DNA of 64,000 bases from Acetobacterium malicum subsp. dehalogenans DSM 11527 (GTDB lineage: Bacteria; Bacillota; Clostridia; Eubacteriales; Eubacteriaceae). The notes beneath the pieces were generated by a model. That model had not been told where the DNA came from. It did no database searches and was given only the letters and a program-made list of their open reading frames with translations. The translations under genes and the position numbers were made by a program. Below, one piece after another: positions 39,081 to 47,204 of the stretch. Positions within the stretch are counted from its first letter, which is position 1, and every line of letters starts with the position of its first letter. The stretch spans positions 180 through 64,179 of the forward strand of contig NZ_AXAC01000028.1 in NCBI RefSeq assembly GCF_000472665.1. The letters are read 5' to 3'.

Positions 39081-39812
39081 TCAGTGTTTTTTCTTTTGGG
39101 CATTGGGATCCGGATTCGGTGTCTCGTTAAACAGCGAATACATTTCCATGCCATAGCGCAACGCTTCCACAATCCGCATCGGGTTATGCAACCAGATGGC
39201 ATCATCCAGCTTGGTCAGTACTTCAAAGGATTCAAATCCCCAGGTGCATAAAACCGGCAGCATTCCGGCTCTCAGAGCGGTTTCATAATCAACAGTCGAA
39301 TCCCCTACATATAGACACTGCTGGGGTTTTACACCCATTTCTGCAGCCAGTTCCAGGGTCACGACCGGATTTGGTTTTCTCAACTCATCGCTGGTAAAGC
39401 CACGCACGTCAACATAATCATAATCGCTGAACAAAGCACTTACCAGCGATTTTGCAGCAATATCCGGTTTGTTGGTACAGACACTCCAGGGAATATCGTG
39501 GGCCTTTAAATAATCCAGTAATTTTGTTATCCCCGGATAGGGTTTAGTTTTCTTGCGATAATTAATGGCATACTCGGCCGAAACCATTTCCGTCAATCGA
39601 TCCACAAACGCTTCATCCTCCCGATATTTTTCCGGTAGTGCATCACGGGTCAGATTTCTCAGTCCTCTGCCAATCAATTTTTTTCCCTCTTCATAGGAAT
39701 GGATTGGAAATTGATGATATTTCATAATCCCATTGACCGAATCGATCAGATCTTCCAGTGAATTGACCAATGTGCCATCTAAATCAAAGATAATCCCCTT
39801 ATATTTATGCAT
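39081..39812 (-). CDS. HAD-superfamily phosphatase, phosphoglycolate phosphatase-like
   Basis: 243 residues. HAD motif I IIFDLDGTLVNSLEDL with nucleophile aspartate, motif II VCTNKP, motif III lysine in RKPNPVV and motif IV YVGDSTVDYETA. The four-helix cap between motifs I and II is of the Gph/PpaX kind. The ATG at 39812 follows AGAGGAGGATG; 16 upstream codons are ignored. The substrate could be phosphoglycolate, pyrophosphate or a sugar phosphate. It is divergent from the LUD-domain gene. Confidence 0.85.
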   Translation of the reverse strand: MHKYKGIIFDLDGTLVNSLEDLIDSVNGIMKYHQFPIHSYEEGKKLIGRGLRNLTRDALPEKYREDEAFVDRLTEMVSAEYAINYRKKTKPYPGITKLLDYLKAHDIPWSVCTNKPDIAAKSLVSALFSDYDYVDVRGFTSDELRKPNPVVTLELAAEMGVKPQQCLYVGDSTVDYETALRAGMLPVLCTWGFESFEVLTKLDDAIWLHNPMRIVEALRYGMEMYSLFNETPNPDPNAQKKKH

Positions 39813-39874
39813 GTCATCCTCCTCTTTTGCGATTGCATGTTTTTTATTATTATACCCCATTTTTTGAATAAATT

Positions 39875-39903
39875 TTGTTTTTTTAACTACTTTGGATTAT
39901 AAT
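39875..39903 (+). promoter_or_regulatory. Promoter of the LUD-domain gene
   Basis: TTGTTT (39875-39880), 17-base spacer, TATAAT (39898-39903). Since the transcript would start near 39910, it rules out the upstream in-frame TTG at 39892 as start codon of the next gene. Confidence 0.65.
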
Positions 39904-39933
39904 AAGATTATTCTTTTCTCTGGAGGTAATATT

Positions 39934-40569
39934 TTGGGTTATAAGGAAGATAATTATCTGAATCTCAGTAAATCTTTAATAAAAAAACTTGAAAAACGAA
40001 ATTTTAAGGGCTATTTTTGTAAAACCACTCAGGAGGCGCTGGAACTGGCCTTGTCACTGATTCCCGCCGGGGCCAGCGTGACCCATGGCGGTTCTGAATC
40101 GATCAAGGAAATTGGCTTACTTGATGCCGTTAAAAATGGTGATTATCAATATATTGACCGCAGTCTGGCTAAAACCCAGCAGGAAAAAAGAGAAGTGGTT
40201 GCCCAGGGCGTACTGGCCCACACCTTTCTGACCGGAACCAATGCCATCACCATGGATGGCGAGCTGGTCAATGTCGATGGAATGAGCAATCGGGTGGCGC
40301 TGATGTGTTTTGGTCCAGAGCAGGTGATTGTCATCGCCGGGATTAATAAGGTAGTTGCCAATGCCGATGCTGGGGTTTATCGGGCCCAGAATATTGCGGC
40401 ACCAGTTAATGCCATTCGCTTAAATGCTAAAACCCCCTGCTATGACACCGGCAACTGTGCGCAGTGTCATTCGGAAGACTGTATGTGTGCAAACATTGTG
40501 GTCACCCGACACAGCCGCACGCCTGGCCGGATCAAAGTGATTCTGGTGGGGGAAAATATTGGCTATTGA
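39934..40569 (+). CDS. LUD-domain protein (LutC/YkgG/DUF1121 type)
   Basis: Cytosolic protein of 211 residues. SVTHGGSESIKEIGLLDAV, FLTGTNAITMDGELVNVDG and the C-terminal cysteine cluster TPCYDTGNCAQCHSEDCMC fit the LUD/DUF1121 family. The start is a TTG at 39934 placed by CTGGAGG seven bases before it. One base separates its stop from the pheA start, so the pair forms an operon. Relatives include lactate utilisation protein C, but this clade is not shown to act on lactate. Confidence 0.8.
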   Translation: MGYKEDNYLNLSKSLIKKLEKRNFKGYFCKTTQEALELALSLIPAGASVTHGGSESIKEIGLLDAVKNGDYQYIDRSLAKTQQEKREVVAQGVLAHTFLTGTNAITMDGELVNVDGMSNRVALMCFGPEQVIVIAGINKVVANADAGVYRAQNIAAPVNAIRLNAKTPCYDTGNCAQCHSEDCMCANIVVTRHSRTPGRIKVILVGENIGY

Positions 40570-40570
40570 G

Positions 40571-41467
40571 ATGAACACTGAAGCGAGTACCCTGAATGCG
40601 TTAAATCAGGCCTTTTCGGCCTATCCTCAAACGATCAAAAAAGAACCTCGGGTGGCTTATGCCGGCACCCGGGGTTCTTATGGCGAAGCCGCCAGCCTGG
40701 CTTTTTTCAAGCAGGATTGTGAGTTGTTTGCTTATAAAACCTTTGAGGATGTTTTTGTGGCCCTGAGTCAGGGCTTTATTGATTATGGGGTGCTTCCCAT
40801 AGAAAACTCATCCACCGGGTCCATTGCCGCCGTTTATGACCTACTGTCGCGGTATCAGTACTATATTGTCGGCGAAGAGGAGATCAAAGCCCGACACTGC
40901 CTGCTGGCACCCAAAGGCGCCAGCATTGAGACGATCACCGAGGTTTATTCACATCCCCAGGGATTTTCCCAGTCCGAGGAATTCCTAAATGACTATCCAG
41001 ACTGGAAATGTATTCCTTACTTCAATACCGCCATCGCCGCCGAATATGTGGCTGAGCAAAATGACCCGACTATGGCTGCCATTGCCAGCAAGCGGGCCGG
41101 CGAAATCTATGACCTGGAAGTGTTGGCTGAAAATATCAACTTTTCGCAAACCAATGTGACTCGATTTGTGATTATTTCCCGGGAGATTGAATTATTTGAA
41201 AATCCCACCCGGGTCAGTATTGCCTTTCGTCTGCCTCATCGTCCCGGGGCGCTGTATGAAATCATCGGGATCTTTTCAGTTTTTTCACTCAACTTATGCA
41301 AGATCGAATCCCGGCCGCTGTTAAAAGAGAATTGGGAATACCTGTTTTTCATCGACTTCACCGGCAATATTTCCCAGAATACCCTGGTCAACCTGCTGCC
41401 GATTATTCAGGAAAAGGCTGAGTATTTTCAGTTTCTGGGGTATTATCCGCAGTTTGAAGCCGAATAA
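40571..41467 (+). CDS. pheA: Prephenate dehydratase
   Basis: Phenylalanine-biosynthesis enzyme, 298 residues, making phenylpyruvate. YAGTRGSYGEAASLAFF and PIENSSTGSI start the PDT domain, NVTRFVII holds the catalytic TRF motif, and a C-terminal ACT domain with PGALYEI and IESRPL is the phenylalanine-sensing part. No chorismate mutase domain is fused; the first 25 residues are a short extension. The ATG is one base after the LUD gene's TGA. Ends at a strong terminator. Confidence 0.92.
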   Translation: MNTEASTLNALNQAFSAYPQTIKKEPRVAYAGTRGSYGEAASLAFFKQDCELFAYKTFEDVFVALSQGFIDYGVLPIENSSTGSIAAVYDLLSRYQYYIVGEEEIKARHCLLAPKGASIETITEVYSHPQGFSQSEEFLNDYPDWKCIPYFNTAIAAEYVAEQNDPTMAAIASKRAGEIYDLEVLAENINFSQTNVTRFVIISREIELFENPTRVSIAFRLPHRPGALYEIIGIFSVFSLNLCKIESRPLLKENWEYLFFIDFTGNISQNTLVNLLPIIQEKAEYFQFLGYYPQFEAE

Positions 41468-41483
41468 ATCCTTCACCATAAGC

Positions 41484-41523
41484 AACCCCTGATAAAGCAT
41501 GCCTGCTTAATCAGGGGTTTTTA
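41484..41523 (+). terminator. Terminator after pheA
   Basis: AACCCCTGAT/ATCAGGGGTT with an internal GCATGC-centred loop, followed by TTTATTT on the plus strand. Confidence 0.8.
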
Positions 41524-41541
41524 TTTCGGTGTATTTTTTTA

Positions 41542-44500
41542 CTATTTTTTCATCAGTTCAATCCCGGTATCATGACCATTCAAATTAAACATTTCGCCGA
41601 CACCGGCTTTAATCGTGATCGTGTCAGCCAGGGTTTCGGTTTTAATAAAATCGGTATAGATTTCAATCGCCCGATCCATCGCTTCGTCACTGCTGTAGCT
41701 GATATCAATGCGATCCATGACTTCGTAGCCGTTGGCTTTTCGCAGCTGCTGAATCCGCGAAACAAATTCCCGGGCACAGCCTTCATCCAATAGATCCTGA
41801 TTTAGGCTGGTATCGAGGATGATAAACTTGTTATTAAACATCTGGACATTGAAGCCTTCTTTAGCCGAAATCCGGATGTCGATGAAATCTTTGCGGAGTT
41901 CGAGGCTTTCGCCATCCAATTCAATCACAAAGCTGCCACCATCTTCGAGCTTGGCCACTACTTCACTGGCTTCAACCGAGGCCAGGGCCTTGCCCAGCAG
42001 TTTGACGTTTTTACCCAGCACCGGTCCTGCCACCTTGAAGTCCGGTTTCAGAGCATAGTTCATAAAGTCACCAAGATTGTCTTCAAAAACGACTTTTTTA
42101 ATATTCAGTTCTTCTTCAATCAGGACACAGAGATCGCCCAGGGTTTCCCGGTATTTACCATCGACAATAATCTTTGACAGTGGCTGTCGAACCTTGATCT
42201 GCGCTTCTTCCCGGGCCCCGCGGCCGAGACTGACCAGTTCCCGGACCAGATCCATCGGTTCCTCGATGGCATCCTGAATCAATTCTTCATTGGCAATCGG
42301 ATAATCGGCCAGATGGACCGAAACACCGTCGGTCAGTTTTTGATACAGTTCTTCGGTGATGTAAGGGGCAAAAGGAGCACACAGACGGACCACCCCTTCC
42401 AAAACTTCCCAGGTGGTGTTGTAAACCGCTTTTTTATCTTCCGTCAGCTCGGTTCCCCAGAAACGGCGACGGTTCCGGCGGATATACCAGTTGGATAAAT
42501 CTTCGTTGACAAAGTTCTGGATTTTCTTGACCGCTTTAGTTAAGTCAAAAACTTCCATTTCTTCTCTAACATCTTTGACCAGGCGGTTGTATTTAGACAA
42601 GATCCAGGCATCGATTTCCGGCCGCTTGGTATAGGGCACAAAGAATTCCCGGGGATCGATGCTATCGGTATTGGCATAAAGAGCAAAGAAATGATAGGTG
42701 TTCTTCAAGGTGTTAAAGAATTTACTTTGTACTTCTTTGATCCCCTTGACATCAAAACGGGTGGGGGTCCAGGCTGGTGAGACATAGAGCAGATACCAGC
42801 GCAGGGCATCGGCCCCATATTCTTCAAACATTTCAAACGGATTAACGGTGTTACCTTTGGTTTTAGACATTTTCTGTCCATCGGCATCCAGAATCAGGTC
42901 ATTGACCAACACCTTTTTGTACGGTGCTTTGCCAGTCACAAAGGAAGAAATCGCCAGCAATGAATAGAACCAGCCGCGGGTCTGATCGATACCTTCACAG
43001 ATGAAATCAGCCGGGAATTGTTCTTCCCACAGTTCTTTATTTTCAAACGGGTAGTGATGTTGAGCAAAGGGCATCGAACCGGAATCAAACCAACAGTCGA
43101 TAACGTCTTTAACCCGGGTCATCGTTTTGCCGCAATCCGGACAGGTGAAATGGACATCATCAACATAAGGACGATGCAGCTCAATGCTTTCATCGATATC
43201 CTCAATCGCGCGTTCCACCAGTTCTTTACGGGAACCGACGGTTTCCAGCTTGCCGCAATCGTCACAGCGCCACACCGGCAGTGGTGTTCCCCAGTAGCGG
43301 CTGCGCGAGATTGCCCAATCATTCAAATTTTCCAGCCAGTTGCCGAAGCGTTTTTCGCCGACAAAATCCGGGTACCATTCGACGCCGTTATTATTTTCGA
43401 TCAGGGTGTCTTTGATCTTGGTCATTTCCAGATACCAGCTTGGTTTGGCATAATATAGAAGCGGGGTTTTACAGCGCCAGCAATGGGGATAATTATGAAG
43501 TACCTTTTCTTTTTTGAACAGTTTGCCTTCAGCTTTTAACCATTTGATGATATCGAGATCGGCATCGATAACAAACTGTCCCTTCCAGGGGGTGTCGGTA
43601 TATTTTCCATCCTCGGCGACTGGCTGCAACACCGGCAGATTGTACTGACGGCCAACCTTGTAGTCATCTTCCCCAAAAGCGGGAGCGATATGAACAATCC
43701 CGGTGCCGTCTTCGGTGGTAACGTAATCGGCACAAGTGACAAAAAAGGCTTTCTTATCCGGCTTCACAAACGGCATCAGCTGTTCATACTCAACATATTC
43801 CAGGGCTGACCCCTTCATTTCTTCGAGAATTTCATAGTCTTCGCCCAGCAGTTTGGGTGCCAGCACCTTGGCACAGATATAGACTTCATCGTTGCTGCGG
43901 GCTTTGATGTAATCGGCATCGGGATGAACGGCCAGGGCCACATTGGCGGCCAGAGTCCATGGGGTGGTGGTCCAGACTAAAAAGTATTCATCGGCATCCT
44001 GGCGTTTAAAGGCGGCGACGACGGTATTGCTTTTGATTTCCTGATAGCCCTGGGCCACCTCATGGGAGGCCAGACCGGTGCCACAGCGGGGGCAATAGGG
44101 CATGATCTTGTGACCTTCATATAGAAAGCCTTCTTTATTAAACTTATCGAGAATCCACCAGACGGTTTCAATATAATTATTATCCAACGTGATGTAGGGA
44201 TCTTCCATATCGATGAAATAACCCATTTTGCGGCTCATTTCCTTCCACTGTCCTTCATAATTGAAGACCGATTCCTTGCATTTTTCGTTGAACTTATCGA
44301 TGCCATAGGCTTCAATTTCCGGTTTACTGGACAGACCCAGCTGTTTTTCAACTTCGATTTCGACCGGCAGTCCATGGGTATCCCAGCCGCCTTTACGAAG
44401 GACCCGGTAACCGTCCATAACTTTGTACTTGCAGACCGTATCCTTCAAGGTTCGGGCCAGTACATGATGGATCCCGGGACGGCCGTTGGCAGTGGGAGGG

Positions 44501-44640
44501 CCTTCATAAAAGACAAAGTTTTCTTGTCCCGCCCGATTGTCGATGGTCTGCTGCAACAGATTCATGGCTTCCCATTGTTGTGAGATCGCATCTTCGCGGT
44601 CGCCGATTTTTCCTTCTATTAATGTTTTAAATTGTGCCAA
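41542..44640 (-). CDS. ileS: Isoleucyl-tRNA synthetase
   Basis: Class I synthetase of 1032 residues, the long type (about 1000 or more) often called type 2 or eukaryote-like. The HIGH motif appears as GIHH in GRPGIHHVLARTLKD; KMSKS as KMSKTKGN. The editing domain region has TTPWTLAANVAL and TEDGTGIVHIAPAFGEDD. The start codon is TTG at 44640, set by GGAGGTAGAAAA. Expression is controlled by the upstream T-box leader. The type 2 form is generally associated with natural resistance to mupirocin. Confidence 0.94.
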   Translation of the reverse strand: MAQFKTLIEGKIGDREDAISQQWEAMNLLQQTIDNRAGQENFVFYEGPPTANGRPGIHHVLARTLKDTVCKYKVMDGYRVLRKGGWDTHGLPVEIEVEKQLGLSSKPEIEAYGIDKFNEKCKESVFNYEGQWKEMSRKMGYFIDMEDPYITLDNNYIETVWWILDKFNKEGFLYEGHKIMPYCPRCGTGLASHEVAQGYQEIKSNTVVAAFKRQDADEYFLVWTTTPWTLAANVALAVHPDADYIKARSNDEVYICAKVLAPKLLGEDYEILEEMKGSALEYVEYEQLMPFVKPDKKAFFVTCADYVTTEDGTGIVHIAPAFGEDDYKVGRQYNLPVLQPVAEDGKYTDTPWKGQFVIDADLDIIKWLKAEGKLFKKEKVLHNYPHCWRCKTPLLYYAKPSWYLEMTKIKDTLIENNNGVEWYPDFVGEKRFGNWLENLNDWAISRSRYWGTPLPVWRCDDCGKLETVGSRKELVERAIEDIDESIELHRPYVDDVHFTCPDCGKTMTRVKDVIDCWFDSGSMPFAQHHYPFENKELWEEQFPADFICEGIDQTRGWFYSLLAISSFVTGKAPYKKVLVNDLILDADGQKMSKTKGNTVNPFEMFEEYGADALRWYLLYVSPAWTPTRFDVKGIKEVQSKFFNTLKNTYHFFALYANTDSIDPREFFVPYTKRPEIDAWILSKYNRLVKDVREEMEVFDLTKAVKKIQNFVNEDLSNWYIRRNRRRFWGTELTEDKKAVYNTTWEVLEGVVRLCAPFAPYITEELYQKLTDGVSVHLADYPIANEELIQDAIEEPMDLVRELVSLGRGAREEAQIKVRQPLSKIIVDGKYRETLGDLCVLIEEELNIKKVVFEDNLGDFMNYALKPDFKVAGPVLGKNVKLLGKALASVEASEVVAKLEDGGSFVIELDGESLELRKDFIDIRISAKEGFNVQMFNNKFIILDTSLNQDLLDEGCAREFVSRIQQLRKANGYEVMDRIDISYSSDEAMDRAIEIYTDFIKTETLADTITIKAGVGEMFNLNGHDTGIELMKK

Positions 44641-44823
44641 TTTTCTACCTCCATTAAGTCTCTCTGAGTTAAATTTTCTTAGTTAAATTAAATGTTTGAA
44701 GTAAATGCGCTGAATTAATTGCACGATCCGAATGCGCTCATCGCGCATGGATAAATTAAATGCTTTACAGAACTGTTCCCAAATAAATGTACGACACGAT
44801 GCCGCCGAACAAAACCGCATCAA
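44641..44823 (-). other. Spacer between T-box terminator and ileS
   Basis: 183 AT-rich bases follow the T-box terminator before the ileS ribosome binding site, unusually long for this class of leader. GCGCTCATCGCGC at 44735-44747 makes a small hairpin. No ORF with a ribosome binding site was found. Confidence 0.4.
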
Positions 44824-45105
44824 CAAAAAAACGCCCCCTGAAAAAATCCAAGGGACGAAAAATCGCGGTACCACCCAAGTTGGCAGAAAACTGCCCACTC
44901 TACGAAGTTAACGATTCCCCGGGGTTTCCTAATCTGGTTTAAGCGATGACTTAATCCAGTCTTCAGAAATCCTGTTCAAAGGTGATCTCTCTGAGGCGTC
45001 TTTTGACAATCTTTCACCAAAATGATTATCTCTCTGTTAAAGCCTTCCCCACAGCGTCCTTGTCCTGACATTTATATTTTTAGTTGAGTTACGACGATAA
45101 TTTAT
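44824..45105 (-). promoter_or_regulatory. T-box leader of ileS
   Basis: tRNA-sensing riboswitch. The antiterminator motif GGGTGGTACCGCG lies at 44864-44876 (minus sense), followed by a terminator stem CGTCCCTTGG/CAGGGGGCG at 44831-44857 and a T-run. Stem I features AGAGAG and GGTGAAAG are upstream. An ATC triplet at 44984-44986, flanked GAG-ATC-ACC, is the likely isoleucine specifier. Uncharged isoleucyl tRNA would pair with it and allow read-through into ileS. Confidence 0.9.
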
Positions 45106-45136
45106 AACGATTTAAAAGTAAAAAGGTCTGTTCTAT

Positions 45137-45165
45137 ATTCTATCCAATATCCTTAATAAAATCAA
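45137..45165 (-). promoter_or_regulatory. Promoter of the ileS T-box transcript
   Basis: Minus-strand TTGATT (45160-45165), 17-base spacer, TAGAAT (45137-45142), about 30 bases ahead of the T-box domain. Confidence 0.7.
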
Positions 45166-45314
45166 GTTTTTTGAAATCTTTATTCAAATAATTAAGAATC
45201 TCGGTTATAATAGACTAACCACCCAATTCGTGATCAGCTCAGTTCATTGGAGGTGACTGTGCATTGCAGCTGCCGTTTCTCAATTACCTGCTGATTGCAT
45301 CCAAAGGAGTTATT

Positions 45315-45908
45315 ATGAAAATACGTTATGTCGTTCTTTCGATCGTACTCATTGGGGTTCTTATTGTCGGCGCCGTCCTGGTGATGCCCAAGCTGATCAG
45401 CGATGAAGCAACCACCACCGATGAAGCCAGCAACAGCACTACCACTGCCGTCACCAAAGAGCCGGAAACCATAAAAAACAATCTCCCGGATACAACGGCC
45501 ACCACTGCCATTGTCGTTCCCTCAGAAATGCAGACGGTGATCGAGGAAAACACTGCCGAAATCTATGTCGACGAACCTGGTCTGTTGGCCGGTAATTATC
45601 CCAGCCAACTGGTACCACTTTATGGGGTAACCAGTGTTTCCGAATCCAACCAGATTACCAATGCCTCGGGAAAACCAGGCTGGAAAGCCACCTATGTTTC
45701 TGATTATAGTACCGATGAGATTCTGGTTTTCTATCAGAACCTGCTGGCCAGTGCCCCTGATTATAGTGAGGAACCTGTTTCTGAATCAACCAGCCTGAAG
45801 GGAACCGTTAGTGGCTATACGATCAGCATCACGATTTCTCCCAATAACCCCGATAAAACCGACCTGCCAGGCAACTCTGCTGTCAGTATTTTTATCGAAC
45901 AGGTCTGA
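45315..45908 (+). CDS. Secreted or membrane-anchored protein of unknown function
   Basis: 197 residues, not recognised. An N-terminal hydrophobic segment (residues 5-24) acts as a signal anchor; no lipobox cysteine. Residues 30-75 are rich in Thr, Ser and Glu and look like a flexible linker; the last 100 residues form a probable globular domain containing YGVTSVSESNQIT and STDEILVFYQNLL. The ATG at 45315 follows AAAGGAG; 17 upstream in-frame codons lack support. Monocistronic, ending in a hairpin. Confidence 0.7.
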   Translation: MKIRYVVLSIVLIGVLIVGAVLVMPKLISDEATTTDEASNSTTTAVTKEPETIKNNLPDTTATTAIVVPSEMQTVIEENTAEIYVDEPGLLAGNYPSQLVPLYGVTSVSESNQITNASGKPGWKATYVSDYSTDEILVFYQNLLASAPDYSEEPVSESTSLKGTVSGYTISITISPNNPDKTDLPGNSAVSIFIEQV

Positions 45909-45956
45909 TCGATGGGTTCAGATTTTTAGAAAAATAACTCAATTCAAGACCTTGTT

Positions 45957-45986
45957 TTGAAAAGAAATATGCGCTAATCTTATACT
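45957..45986 (+). promoter_or_regulatory. Promoter of the ECF S-component gene
   Basis: TTGAAA (45957-45962), 18-base spacer, TATACT (45981-45986). The -10 overlaps the left arm of the following hairpin. Confidence 0.55.
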
Positions 45987-46021
45987 AAGCCAACAGTTCA
46001 TTGTCGGCTTAGTATTTTTTT
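45985..46021 (+). terminator. Hairpin with T-run before the ECF S-component gene
   Basis: CTAAGCC/GGCTTAG stem with extra AAC/GTC pairing and a run of seven T after it. It can terminate the secreted-protein transcript, but because it begins at the -10 of the next promoter it might also act as an operator. Confidence 0.65.
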
Positions 46022-46038
46022 AGAATCGAGGACTTATA

Positions 46039-46533
46039 ATGAATGATCAAACCAAAAAAATCACCTATACGGCGTTATTGATGGCCCTGACCTTTGTGAT
46101 GACATCGCTGGTGAAGATCCCGCTGCCGACGGGTTATATTCATCCCGGTGATGGAGCGGTGCTGCTATCCGCTTATATTTTAGGACCCTGGGGCGGTCTG
46201 ATTGCCGCCGGGATCGGTTCGGCCAGTGCCGACTACTTCGGTGGCTACAGTGCTTATATGCTGCCCACCTTCATCGCCAAAGGCTCGATGGCCTTTATTT
46301 TCGGCTATCTGATGAAGCGCTTTCCCGAAAAGAATCTGCTGTACTTTGCTTTCCCCGCCGTCATTGCGATGACCGCCGTTTATTTCGTTTCTGAAGTGAT
46401 CATGTACGGCAACGTTGCCGGTCCTTTGGTGAACGTCCCCTTCAGTGCCCTTCAGGGTCTGGTCGGGATCGTCCTGGTAACCATCCTGCACAAACCGCTG
46501 GAACGCTTTCGCCTGAAACCGGTCAAGTTTTAG
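46039..46533 (+). CDS. ECF transporter S component, vitamin-type
   Basis: Membrane substrate-capture protein of 164 residues with five or six hydrophobic segments. KIPLPTGYIHPGDGAVLLSA near the N-terminus is typical of the HmpT/ThiW-like S components thought to bind thiamine precursors or related vitamins; the exact ligand is not established. It would depend on the shared EcfA/EcfT module encoded elsewhere. No TPP riboswitch was seen upstream. Single gene flanked by terminators. Confidence 0.8.
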   Translation: MNDQTKKITYTALLMALTFVMTSLVKIPLPTGYIHPGDGAVLLSAYILGPWGGLIAAGIGSASADYFGGYSAYMLPTFIAKGSMAFIFGYLMKRFPEKNLLYFAFPAVIAMTAVYFVSEVIMYGNVAGPLVNVPFSALQGLVGIVLVTILHKPLERFRLKPVKF

Positions 46534-46538
46534 GAATC

Positions 46539-46565
46539 AAAAAAAGACCCCATGGGTCTTTTTTT
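46539..46565. terminator. Terminator between ECF S-component gene and gamma-CA gene
   Basis: AAAAAGACCC/GGGTCTTTTT with a three-base loop. Symmetrical flanks make it bidirectional for the convergent genes. Confidence 0.85.
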
Positions 46566-46590
46566 ATTTGCCCCGTCTTTCGCTGATGGT

Positions 46591-47064
46591 TTACATGTAA
46601 CCCTTCATGGTATCCAGATATTCTTCGGCATTGTCCCGGATGCTCTGAATCTCTTCCGGTTTCAACTCTCGGGCAACTTTGGCCGGGCTGCCCATGATCA
46701 ATGAGTTGGGCGGAAAGACCTTTCCCTGGGTCACCAGCGAGCCGGCTCCAACAATCGAGTTGTCACCGATTTTGGCACCGTTGAGAATAATGGCCCCCAT
46801 CCCGATCAGGACATTATCGCCGATTTCACAGCCATGAATAATGGCATTGTGACCGATACTCACCCCGGCACCGATCACCGTCGGATAACCCGGAGCCACG
46901 TGTACCACCGTCCCATCCTGAATATTGGTGCGATCACCAATGGTGATGCTGTCCACATCTCCGCGGATGACCGCCTGGAACCACACTGAGATAAAATTAC
47001 CCAGTTTTACCTTTCCCACCACATCAGCACTTTTTGCAATAAAAATGGTTTTACCCAACATCAT
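46591..47064 (-). CDS. Gamma-carbonic-anhydrase-family hexapeptide protein
   Basis: Trimeric left-handed beta-helix protein of 157 residues. Zinc-ligand histidines fall at His55 (TVVHVAPG), His72 and His77 (IGHNAIIHGC), the gamma-class pattern. Hexapeptide repeats fill residues 15-125. ATG at 47064 is preferred because GGGGTGA lies six bases upstream; the frame could also begin at a GTG three codons earlier. Members vary between true carbonic anhydrases and inactive relatives (PaaY/YrdA); activity is not proved here. Confidence 0.85.
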   Translation of the reverse strand: MMLGKTIFIAKSADVVGKVKLGNFISVWFQAVIRGDVDSITIGDRTNIQDGTVVHVAPGYPTVIGAGVSIGHNAIIHGCEIGDNVLIGMGAIILNGAKIGDNSIVGAGSLVTQGKVFPPNSLIMGSPAKVARELKPEEIQSIRDNAEEYLDTMKGYM

Positions 47065-47204
47065 TTTGTTCACCCCACCTTTTTTTCGTTTTGATCATTC
47101 GTGACTACATCATACTATTTTCAGGACTTTTTGTAAAGTTATTCCATGATCCCACCCATTTATGGTAAAATATCAGCAAAATGAAAACACAAAGGACGTA
47201 GTCA

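Noticed and set aside
45909-46038. TPP riboswitch before the vitamin-type ECF S-component gene
   Set aside because: The 130-base gap lacks the conserved CTGAGA thi-box elements and is mostly promoter plus hairpin.
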